From Dissophora ornata (Eukaryota > Mortierellomycota > Mortierellomycetes > Mortierellales > Mortierellaceae), in contig MU617355.1 in NCBI GenBank assembly GCA_025201705.1, forward strand, positions 1-15,028: 15,028 bases of DNA, read 5' to 3'. The notes below the pieces were generated by a model. It ran no database searches. It was not told where the DNA came from and saw only the letters and a program-made list of their open reading frames with translations. The position numbers and the translations under genes were made by a program. Shown here piece after piece: positions 1-7,680 of the stretch (its first letter is position 1; every line of letters starts with the position of its first letter).

Positions 1-356
1 GGAACAGAAAGAAATACTAGAGATACTTTTTTTTTTTCTTTTTTTTTAAGGGAAGAAGGGTCAAGACGTTTTGGATCTTCATCAGTAACGAAAAGAACAG
101 AAAACATAACGCATTGCAAAAAACAAACAAAAAAAAACGCGCCAAAAAAAAGAACTGTCGTGTGGTGGAGACAGAAATATATGTGCATTATTTGCGTGCG
201 TGAATGGAGGAATGGCAAACAAACAAAAGAGGAACAGTGACGAGAGGTAGAAGCGGTTCCCCTCTAGTGGTGAGCCATAGAAACAGCGCAAAAAAAAAGG
301 AAAGAGAACGAGAAAAAAAAAAAGAAAAAAAAACAGGGGGACAAGACAGGCATTGT
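1..356. other. 3' flank of the KH gene, no gene seen
   Basis: This stretch lies downstream of the KH-protein stop codon. It holds several A runs and T runs on the + strand (for example near 28-48, 127-138, 289-298 and 317-332), so the KH mRNA would have a U-rich 3' region. I see no convincing coding frame, tRNA or canonical AATAAA on the minus strand. A weaker A-rich variant may lie opposite 187-192. Confidence 0.5.
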
Positions 357-1803
357 CTACTCTTCGTCGTCCTCCATCTGGTCGCCGCTCATGTTCAAGC
401 GCTTATCCTTCTCCACCTCCAACTGCCCGTAAAGCAAATACAACGCCTTCTCGTTCGACTCCATGGTACCAACAATCGTAAACATGCGCTCGCCAGACTC
501 ATCGTGAGGCACCTTGGCAATCGAGATGCGCGATCCGGAAAGGCGACGGATCTCCGAGATCTTGGAGCCTCCCTTTCCAATGATACATCCCACCATATCC
601 GCTGGGATCGAAATCTCTTGAGTCCTCATATTAGCACTGTTGGCCTGTCCTCCAAACGCTTCGGGGCGTGAGCGCGTGAAATCAGATCCGTTGCCTGTAC
701 GCGATGTGTAATTAGAGCGACTGCCCACAGCAGGGGCTGCGGGTGCGTAGCTACCGGTTCCAGGACCCGCCATGCGAGTCGTTGCCGAGGGGTTGTAAAG
801 AACAGTGCCGACGCCGCGCTCCCAGTCATCCACAAGACACTTGCCAATCTCATAGATAGCGATGCGGATGGCGTCGATCGTTCCCTGAACTTCCACCACA
901 CGCTCTGTTGATTGAGGGAGCATCTCCTTTGAGGCGACCATGCGGGCCGAGGAGGTGTCCTGAATGTGCTTGATCTTCAATCCTTGACGGCCAATGATGG
1001 TTCCCATCAAATTGTGCGAGATCAAGAGGCGGATCGACGATGTCTGCGCAACGGGGCGCAAAGGGTTGACGGGTGTGGTGGGGGGCGAGGACGTAATAGG
1101 GTTCTCCAAGAGAGTTTGAGCAATAAGGGCGAAGGCCTATTCGAGGTTTGTAAACATGAATAGGACGTAAACGTTATTTTCATGGATCATTATTATACTC
1201 GAGAGCAGTACGCGCACGCGATGCATAGCCACAGGTCAAGGGTGGACCCTGATCAGAGCACTGAACCTGGGGTGCCACTCTCTTCAATAGATTTCCAGCG
1301 CAGAGAGAGATCTCAATAGCACCGCCAGCCAGTCAGCCAGTCAGCTTGAACTGCGCCAGTCGCTCCTTGAGCTCCATAACACGCAGCGTCGCCGAAAAGT
1401 ACTTGTGACAAAAAAAAAACCAGAGAAATCGTTCCAAACAAACAAGAAATAGAATCACACTCATCATGGCCCATCACCAGCAATTCTAACACTCTGAATC
1501 ACGCACCTTGGCAACGCCCTCGATCGTGCCCGTGACAGTAAGCACGCGGTCATGAACACCCTGAACAACCTTCGAGACACCGGCCTTGACTCCAGTCTGA
1601 TCGCGGAGATCGGCTACATTCTTTCCTGCCTTGCCAATGATCACTCCAGCTTCCTTGGTCGACACGAGAGCCCGGAGCGTCAAGGGTGCCTCCAGGTCAA
1701 GGCCTTCGCCATTGTTGTGTTGGTCCATGTCCTGCTCATACTGGTTATCATACTCGTCCTTGGTGGCGGCAGCGGCAGAGGAGGCGGTGTTTTGGAGAGA
1801 CAT
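357..1803 (-). CDS. Three-KH-domain RNA-binding protein (PCBP / hnRNP K / Rnc1 / Hek2 type)
   Basis: Two exons, 1803-1507 and 1136-357, joined across a 370-base GT-AG intron (1506-1137), give 358 residues. The join is phase 0 and restores the last helix of KH1 (...EGVAK then AFALIAQ). KH1 spans about 41-112 with GxxG loop GKAG (57-60), KH2 about 132-203 with GRQG (148-151), and KH3 about 271-342 with GKGG (286-289). A Gly/Ala/Ser/Pro-rich linker separates KH2 from KH3, and the C-terminus is acidic. Two N-terminal KH domains, a linker and a third KH is the layout of human PCBP/hnRNP K and of yeast Hek2/Pbp2 and fission yeast Rnc1, which bind C- or CU-rich RNA and act in mRNA stability, translation and localisation. 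RNA binding is therefore well supported; the exact targets are inference. The ATG at 1803 is chosen because it opens the conserved frame just after the leader. The leader has C tracts and the intron a possible alternative exon, listed separately. Confidence 0.9.
1333..1401 (-). other. Possible alternative 3' or poison exon inside the KH-gene intron
   Basis: Within the intron, a pyrimidine run ending in a CAAG acceptor (1403-1402) is followed by 22 open codons and a TGA (1335-1333). Splicing from the exon 1 donor at 1506 would be phase 0 and would replace the KH1 C-terminal helix and everything after it with a short charged, helix-like peptide (contains VMELKERLAQFKL), giving a product of about 121 residues. 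A GT at about 12 bases past the TGA could act as a donor, so it might also be a poison cassette. A 22-codon open run is not rare by chance, so this rests mainly on the good acceptor and the matching phase. Confidence 0.3.
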
Positions 1804-1834
1804 TCTGAAGGGGGTGGGGGGTGGGGGGTGGAGG
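1804..1834 (-). promoter_or_regulatory. C-tract leader immediately upstream of the KH start codon
   Basis: Read as mRNA, runs of 2, 6, 6 and 5 C separated by single A residues end 6 bases before the ATG at 1803. The opposite strand shows the matching G runs at 1810-1814, 1816-1821 and 1823-1828. Multiple C patches are the known ligand type of PCBP/hnRNP K KH domains, which makes self-binding plausible. That role is inference. Confidence 0.5.
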
Positions 1835-2038
1835 AAGAAAGGTCGAGAGGTTTTGGTATCGTTCGAGAAGGTTGTCGAATGCGGAGAAGGAGGAAAGAGA
1901 GGTCTTGAGCGTAGAAAGAAGCAGCAGCAGTAGAGAGTATTGAGAAGACAAAGAGGCAGAGTTTGTCGTGAGTCACTTTGTGCTAGAAAAGCGCGTATGC
2001 TTCCAGAAAAGCAAATGTTTGGAGCAGAAAAAGCTTGA

Positions 2039-2051
2039 AAATATATATATA
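2039..2051 (-). promoter_or_regulatory. TATA-like element of the KH gene
   Basis: An alternating AT run reads GTATATATATATT on the minus strand. It lies about 240 bases upstream of the KH ATG, with a CT-rich stretch between, which fits a TATA box with a 5' leader of roughly 200 bases. An AT repeat can also arise by chance. Confidence 0.45.
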
Positions 2052-2079
2052 CCCAGAGGTGCAGTCGAAAACGAGTGAA

Positions 2080-2176
2080 GGGGGGATGGGGCAAAGAAAG
2101 GGGAGAAGGGGAAGTGCGGTCGAGAAGGGTGAGCGAGGAGGATGAGGAGAGTACTAAAGATCGGGGGGAGGGGGGG
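2080..2176 (+). other. Cluster of G runs (C runs on the KH sense strand) upstream of the TATA-like element
   Basis: G runs of 4 to 7 bases lie at 2080-2085, 2088-2091, 2100-2103, 2108-2111, 2163-2168 and 2170-2176. This purine-rich strand opposite a CT-rich strand fills the KH promoter and could form G-quadruplexes or a polypurine/polypyrimidine non-B structure. Confidence 0.5.
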
Positions 2177-2378
2177 ATGGAGAAGAGGAATGAATGGTGG
2201 GATGGCAAAAGATGCAAGATGATGCGTGCAGATTATCCGTCTCCACTGGAGAGCTGTCACGTGATGCTCCTTAATTGAAAACGGTCCAAGGGCCCAAGGT
2301 CAGTCGTTTTTTTTTTGGCAGCATAGGCATGCATACACCTGTTTGAGGCGAGTTGTTCATACTGTAAATGGTTGTGTT

Positions 2379-2384
2379 TTTATT
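2379..2384 (-). terminator. Poly(A) signal of the glutamate dehydrogenase gene
   Basis: A canonical AATAAA on the minus strand lies about 125 bases past the glutamate dehydrogenase stop codon (2507) in AT-rich DNA. The remaining bases up to about 2260 separate this gene's 3' end from the KH promoter; no gene is seen there. Confidence 0.5.
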
Positions 2385-2506
2385 ATATGAGAGGTTTCTA
2401 TCGTACATGAGGAAATGAAGGAATGACAAGGAGAGAAAGTGTAGAAGGAGGAGAACAAGTACGTGCAAAAATTAAACGGTGTCGCGAGTGGTTATGTTGA
2501 ATTTTT

Positions 2507-4746
2507 TTAAAGGAACATCTGTCCAGACTGGGTGGTGACAGTCGAGATCTTTTGGATGGCGTTGACGAGAGCAGCGGTACGGAAGTCAGTCTTCTTGAGC
2601 GCGGCAGTGGCACGGGTCTCCTCGCAGGCACCGATCATGGTGTCCTCAAGACCAGAGTACACGAGCTCGTGTTCCTCAGCTCCGTGGATGACAGCGCGAC
2701 GCTCCTGGGGAGTCAACTGACGACCAGCATTCTCCTCGACGAGGGTCAACAGCTTGCTCTTACCAGCCTCCTCCCACTTGCGGGACATGCGACCGAAACG
2801 GACGTGCGACAAGTTCTTCAACCACTCAAAGTAAGAGACAGTGACACCTCCAGCGTTCAACAACAAGTCAGGGATGACAACCTTGCCCTGGGAGACGAGG
2901 TAGTCATGGGCATCAGGTGTGATGGGGCCGTTAGCAGCCTCACCAATGATCTTGGCCTTGATGTTCTTGACGTTCTTGAGACCGATCTGACGTTCGAGGG
3001 CGGCAGGGATCAAGATATCACACTCGCGCTCCATGACCTTGATGGGCTCCTCAATGATCTCAGCATTGCCAAATCCACGGAAGGTTCCCTTCTCGCCACG
3101 GTACTTGAAAATGGCCTCGATATCCAAACCGTTGGGGTCGTAGGCAGCAACATCGTGCTCACCAATACCAACAATCTTGGCACCGTTGTTCTCAAAGAAC
3201 TTGGCAGCCCAGTATCCGACGTTTCCGAATCCCTGGACAATGACGGTCTTGCCAGCAATGTCACCATTCAATCCAGTCATCTTCTGGACCTCGGGGAATT
3301 GCAAGAACTCGCGGACACCGTAGTACACACCGAGACCGGTGGCCTCGTTACGGCCACGAACACCTCCCTGGGAGATGGGCTTGCCGGTGACACATCCTGC
3401 GGCGTTGACATCCTGGGGGTTGAACTGACGGTAGGTGTCCATGATCCAGGACATCTCACGGGGGCCGGTTCCGACATCGGGAGCGGGGACATCGACACCA
3501 GGTCCGATAAAGTTCTTTTGGCACAACTCCATGGTGTAACGACGGGTGATACGCTCGAGCTGGGCAGGGGTGAACTTTTTGGGGTTGAGCTTGACACCTC
3601 CCTTGGCGCCTCCGAAAGGAACATCGACGACGGCGCACTTGTAGGTCATCAAGGAAGCCAAGGCCTCGACCTCCTGGAGATCGACCTCATCCGAGAAACG
3701 GATACCTCCCTTGCAGGGAAGGCGATGGCGGGAGTGCTGGGCACGGTAACCCTCCATGATGATATGGGTATCGGCGTCGATCTCGACGGGGAACTTGACG
3801 CTCAAGACAGAGTCGACGGCCCTGATGCCGGCCAAGGACTTTTGAGAGACACCGCTGATCTTAGCAGCCTGTATCGAGATAGGAACAAACACGAGAGAAG
3901 AGGGAAATGAAAATAAAAGTTAGGCTCTGGCTAATGGTGATGATTTGAGTGGCAAAACGTTATCTGGTTCCTCGAACGAGTCCTGGGCACTACAAACAGC
4001 TGCTTATGTCCTCGCCTTCCCATTTCCTTGGACCACACAAACAAAACAGAAGCAAATAAAAATAGAAAGTCGCCCTCACGCACGCAACCCTATCACCGAT
4101 CAACATCCACATGCGTTCTTTTTTTGTAGTTCGTGCCCTGATCAGAGAGACACATCCTGGCGTGTTTTTTGTTCCCTGTTGTCAGGGGCTAGTTTTTTTT
4201 TTCCCTCTTGTTCTCGCATGTTGTTTTCCCGCTTTACTCCATTCGTCCACCACTAATTTCTGACGACTGGATAATCAAACCATCGCGTTACGGCGGATGA
4301 AAAAAAATGTTACTTACGCGATCGAAGAAGGTCTCGACAGATCCCAAGAAACCAGGCTCATTGTCCTCGCAGGCAGCGTTGGTGACATGGGTGCTCAAGA
4401 AACGAGCAGCAGGGGTAGCGACAGCGGCGCGGTGGAGACGAACAGCCGAGGCCAAAGAGCTATTATTCGTGGGCACAAAAAATGTAGTACGTGTTGTGTC
4501 AGAGCGTGCGAAATTATACCAAAAATAGCAATGTGCAAGGCAGGTGTTTGGGATCCTCATGATGATGGCGAACGAGATGAGATTGCGATCCACTGAGAGC
4601 AAAAGTAGATCGCAGGTGGAAGAGTGCTCGTTCCTGGGCAGAGAGGCATTGCGGTGCAACAGCTTGGACCCTGATGTTTCGATGGAGAGAAAAGAGTGCA
4701 TATGTGGTACTTACCCAGGGGTTCTGCGGAGGAGAGCAACAACCAT
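2507..4746 (-). CDS. Mitochondrial glutamate dehydrogenase, metazoan-type small hexameric form
   Basis: Three exons, 4746-4715, 4459-4318 and 3868-2507, joined by GT-AG introns 4714-4460 and 4317-3869, give 511 residues. It interconverts glutamate with 2-oxoglutarate and ammonia using NAD(P). Residues 1-35 are rich in Arg, Ala and Ser with no acids and contain ARFLS, a typical matrix targeting peptide. Substrate-site lysines are K111 (PCKGG) and K135 (TYKC), the catalytic lysine is K147 in PFGGAKGG, and the catalytic aspartate is D189 in APDVGTG. The Rossmann loop is GFGNVG (271-276). After FEWLKN (405-410) an insert of about 40 residues relative to bacterial and archaeal enzymes precedes the pivot-like helix, resembling a shortened metazoan antenna. 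The length is close to animal GLUD1 and unlike the roughly 1000-residue fungal NAD enzyme or the 450-residue NADP enzyme. The exon 1 ATG is chosen because the phase-2 join to exon 2 gives an unbroken targeting peptide. The upstream region (4747-5320) is listed separately. NAD versus NADP preference cannot be settled from sequence. Confidence 0.95.
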
Positions 4747-5100
4747 TGCTGGAGATATGGAGAGGGAGGGAGGGAAGAGGGGGAGTGGAGTGGAGGAGAT
4801 GATGAGGAGAAGAAGAAGAAGAAGAAGGGAGCGAGATCGCGCGCACGAAAGAAATACTACCAACCCTTGGACGGATGAATGTATGAGGGGATTGTTATTG
4901 TTTACTGAATTACACCCACCGATCGAGAACAGGCTAGCTCCACTTGACACACACACACGCACACTGTGCAAGCCCCACCCCCCATTGGACACACCACCAC
5001 CGCCACGCTCACCTGCGCTACTTCTACTCAGCGGGTCATCCACCTCATCCATCCCGCCCGCTTCGGCACCACCGCTTCCGTGTCCCGTGCTCACCTCTCC

Positions 5101-5119
5101 CTCTCTCTCTCTCTCTCTC
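5101..5119. repeat. (CT)9 tract, (GA)9 on the glutamate dehydrogenase sense strand
   Basis: An uninterrupted CT dinucleotide repeat lies about 355 bases upstream of the glutamate dehydrogenase ATG, next to other CT-rich sequence. GA/CT tracts are common in promoter regions and 5' leaders, so a promoter role is possible. Confidence 0.8.
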
Positions 5120-5306
5120 GCTGTGCTTGTATGCTAGGAGACAACATTCCTCCCCCCCTTGTGTATCCGTGGATGGATGGGTGTCTCTCCTGTCCACAAG
5201 CCATACAACGACCTGCACCCTCACCGTCGACTGAACTCTGTTCTGGTCGAGTCGACAAGAGAAGACTGGTCCAGCCCGACTTCTGGCCGGTCTGCCGCTC
5301 TGATTT

Positions 5307-5314
5307 TATTTATA
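5307..5314 (-). promoter_or_regulatory. TATA-like element upstream of glutamate dehydrogenase
   Basis: TATAAATA on the minus strand is a good TATA match in AT-rich DNA. It lies about 560 bases upstream of the ATG, which would require a long leader or a leader intron, so its use is uncertain. Confidence 0.25.
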
Positions 5315-5410
5315 TTTTACTTTATTGTCACTGCCAAAAGAGGGAATCAGCGTGGGAAATGTGGGGCGAGTTCAGACCTAAAAAAGAAACCTGACAACAA
5401 ATTAGAAAAT

Positions 5411-5444
5411 GAACTCAGTCCTGAGTTCTCAACCCCAAGGACTG
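5411..5444. repeat. Two overlapping inverted repeats
   Basis: GAACTCAG at 5411-5418 pairs with CTGAGTTC at 5421-5428 (2-base centre). CAGTCCT at 5416-5422 overlaps this and pairs with AGGACTG at 5438-5444. The two pairings are mutually exclusive in a single strand. The function is unknown. Confidence 0.6.
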
Positions 5445-5456
5445 GACTGCAAACAG

Positions 5457-5474
5457 ACACACACACACACACAC
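5457..5474. repeat. (AC)9 microsatellite
   Basis: A perfect AC dinucleotide repeat in the divergent intergenic region. Confidence 0.85.
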
Positions 5475-5686
5475 TCAAACAAAGCAAGCCCATTTCCAAG
5501 GTCCGCTGTTCTCTCAACGCCTTAACTGTTGGTTGCTGATCTACTGCTTCCCTCTTCGTGTACCACATATGCACATTCGTATAATGTTACTGCAGTACAG
5601 CTGGTTGACGCAACACCAAGGCAACACGGCAAGACATGAGACCGAGTCGAGTCGAGAACTTGTGTGCGGTGCGAGCTACACGCGAT

Positions 5687-5698
5687 TGTACATGTACA
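5687..5698. repeat. 12-base perfect palindrome with two GTAC cores
   Basis: TGTACATGTACA is its own reverse complement. More GTAC copies lie nearby (5594, 5705), and another inverted repeat with GTAC cores is at 5995-6023. It may be a dyad protein site; no factor can be named. Confidence 0.6.
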
Positions 5699-5994
5699 CT
5701 CATGTACTGCACGGTTGTATCCATGAAAAGCTGTTTGTTTAGACTAACATTCTCCCCCGTTGTGGGGTCAGTTTGCCAACAGTCGACAACAACGATAATA
5801 AAGTTTTATTTCTTTTCTCTCGCCGTTTGAAGATCACTCGTCCCAACAACTTGGCAAAAATACATCCGAACATTGGTCTGGTCTATTATAAAATGGTTCT
5901 TTCATTGGTGAATTGCTCCGATTTATTCAACTCTGCGCAAAAAAAAAAAAAAAAAACGTGTAGGAAAAAGAAACAGAAAAAAATACTTTGCATC

Positions 5995-6023
5995 TTGTAC
6001 ACTATTGTACTGACTGTGTACAA
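5995..6023. repeat. Inverted repeat TTGTACAC / GTGTACAA
   Basis: Perfect 8-base arms at 5995-6002 and 6016-6023 flank a 13-base spacer that itself contains TTGTAC (6005-6010). It lies about 570 bases upstream of the + strand gene start. Confidence 0.6.
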
Positions 6024-6594
6024 TACACTATCCACAAACCAAAGGGGTTTTCCCAGTCGAAAATGAGGTGATTATTGAAGACCATTTACTCATTTTTTTC
6101 CACTATGCTCAACATCTACACTTCATCGATCTTTAAAACACCGCAAGAAGCGGCTGCCATTTTTCACTCAGCCTTTGTTCTCCTCCCATCCAAGATGAGC
6201 ATTTTCAAGCTGCGCTGAGGGCTCGATCTGGGTTTGAGCAAAACGGGTAGACATATATGTCCTGGTCTAACCCCCTCGCCTACCCAGTTCACGATGTGGG
6301 CATCGTTGTAGATGTTGACACTCTGCAATATACACATACCGAGAGCAGGGGAATGATCTCCTTTACGTAGTGAATCGATCCTTGCGAATACAGTCAAAGG
6401 GGATTATATATTACGATCTTCGCGTTCCCATTATTCATTATCCTTTGCCCGATCCACGCTAGACACCTGTTCCTGAAATGACCCTTAATTCGTCAAAGAA
6501 AGTGACTTCTTGTGCCTTTCTGCTGTCCATGAAAATATGCTCCTCAAAAAAAAAAAAAAAAATCGACCACCACAACTGACAAGAAAGCACAAAT

Positions 6595-7392
6595 ATGACC
6601 GATGCCATCCAGGATCTATACACCAGTTACCGCATCGCAGAGCACGCTTGGTCCCAATCCATATCTCGTGCATCCTCATCGCCATCCATTGAAGAGTCCT
6701 CGTTACATTACGGGGAACTGGCTTTTGTCCTCGCTGGCCTCAAACCCTGTGTCCTGATCCAGCTACCAACCCCTGATCTGACCCTCAATCTCTATCGCAA
6801 TGTCCTCACCTCTTACTGGACCCAACTCTCCTCTTTTAAGCAACACCAGTATCGGTACCAACAAACCTCTCAGGAACAAGGACAAGGGCTAGAACTAGAG
6901 TGTCGCCTGATCACAAGAAATGTCCGGTCACCCGAAATGTCCCTCCAAGGATGTGTCGTAATCTGGTCTCACACCACAGTCCGATCACATCCACAAGCAG
7001 AACTGATTCAACGTGGGATCGATCTACTCTTTCCTTCATCAGAACAAGACCACCACCAGGAAGAGGACGAGAAGGTGATTTCTGACCACGATCTGGCCGT
7101 CATGTTGGATATCCCTGGCAAGCTACCCGAGACCGAGACCGAGATGCAAAGAATGATTGAAGTTTCGTACTGGCACCAAGGTGATATCACTTTGGCTATC
7201 GCCAGTAACGATAACAACAACGACAATAACAACAACAACAACAACCAGCCTACACTCCTGACAGCCTTTGCAGCACAGCCAGATCAAATTCCCAACATCC
7301 AAACCCATTTCAGGAGATACAGGGACACTGTTCGCAACATGTTTGGAATCCAACTGAAACTTCACACACGATCCATAGCAGACATGGCATAG
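6595..7392 (+). CDS. Unrecognised soluble protein, 265 residues
   Basis: A single uninterrupted frame starts at an ATG with A at -3, a few tens of bases after an A run, and ends at TAG. I do not recognise the family. The protein has no signal peptide or membrane segment. An N-terminal part of hydrophobic strand-like stretches (LAFVLAGLKPCVLIQLP, CVVIWSHTTV) leads to an acidic linker near 140-155. A conserved-looking C-terminal half follows: LAVMLDIPGKLP, then MIEVSYWHQGDITLAIAS, an Asn-rich insert (205-217), LLTAFAAQPDQIP, and HFRRYRDTVRNMFGIQLKL. The alternation of strands and helices suggests an alpha/beta domain with the Asn run in a surface loop. It is divergently placed from glutamate dehydrogenase (1.85 kb apart) and tail-to-tail with the ISWI gene. 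Length, composition and non-random residue use support a real gene; the role is unknown. Confidence 0.8.
   Translation: MTDAIQDLYTSYRIAEHAWSQSISRASSSPSIEESSLHYGELAFVLAGLKPCVLIQLPTPDLTLNLYRNVLTSYWTQLSSFKQHQYRYQQTSQEQGQGLELECRLITRNVRSPEMSLQGCVVIWSHTTVRSHPQAELIQRGIDLLFPSSEQDHHQEEDEKVISDHDLAVMLDIPGKLPETETEMQRMIEVSYWHQGDITLAIASNDNNNDNNNNNNNQPTLLTAFAAQPDQIPNIQTHFRRYRDTVRNMFGIQLKLHTRSIADMA
7207..7245 (+). repeat. AAC-rich triplet repeat coding for an Asn run
   Basis: Thirteen codons, mostly AAC with two Asp codons and one AAT, encode Asn/Asp. It lies in frame inside the 265-residue protein and probably varies in length between strains. Confidence 0.85.
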
Positions 7393-7680
7393 CACATGAA
7401 CAAAAGCGAACTGAAATATCTTTTTGAAAACATGTATTATGGATCGTATTGACCCCGAGAAAATGAGCGAGCTAAGGGGGGGAATGAGGGTTACGACCTC
7501 TCTATCAAAGCAAACGGGGATGTAAAAAAAAAACGGTAATGCGAGGAAGGAGTGCCCTTAAAGTAAAAAAATATAAGGAAGGGCATAGAAGAAGCGGGAG
7601 TGAGGAAGAAGAAGAAGAAAAAAAAAACAGAGTCCCCGCCGCTTGAGATTGGAGGTTCTGGCTAGAATTTGTTGTCCGTT
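7393..7680. other. Tail-to-tail intergenic region
   Basis: These 288 bases separate the stop of the + strand gene from the stop of ISWI. They hold A runs and a GAA-rich stretch (about 7588-7628) that would be T/C-rich in the ISWI mRNA. Both 3' untranslated regions must lie here, possibly overlapping. No canonical AATAAA was seen on either strand. Confidence 0.5.

Larger units (their letters stand above)
4747..6594. other. Divergent intergenic region between glutamate dehydrogenase and the 265-residue gene
   Basis: It must hold the promoters of both flanking genes. I see a CT tract, an AC tract, a poly(A) run (5939-5956), another A run just before the + strand gene (6546-6561) and several short inverted repeats, each listed separately. 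The only open frame of note is a 77-codon minus-strand one at 6397-6164 with no recognisable domain; I do not call it a gene. No tRNA, rRNA or snRNA pattern was recognised. Confidence 0.6.

Noticed and set aside
1486..2217. Long open frame extending upstream of the KH ATG (243 codons).
   Set aside because: The added part is Ser/Pro/Leu-rich, as expected from a C/T-rich leader, and it crosses the TATA-like element. The KH protein fits family length when started at 1803.
2552..3910. A 452-codon open frame on the + strand opposite glutamate dehydrogenase exon 3.
   Set aside because: Its codons lie exactly opposite those of the real gene, so stops could appear only where the gene uses TTA, CTA or TCA. 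A biased, highly expressed gene avoids these, which leaves the antisense frame open without selection. The peptide has no recognisable domain. Similar antisense frames opposite NAD-glutamate dehydrogenase have been proposed before in an oomycete.
4288..4701. Reading glutamate dehydrogenase exon 2 from an ATG within intron 1 (near 4560).
   Set aside because: The peptide there lacks targeting character, while splicing at 4460 to the exon ending at 4715 gives a continuous Arg/Ala-rich mitochondrial presequence.
4944..5539. Several overlapping + strand frames of 96-197 codons upstream of glutamate dehydrogenase.
   Set aside because: They consist of His/Pro/Ser/Leu runs from CT and AC repeats, overlap each other in different frames, and show no domain.
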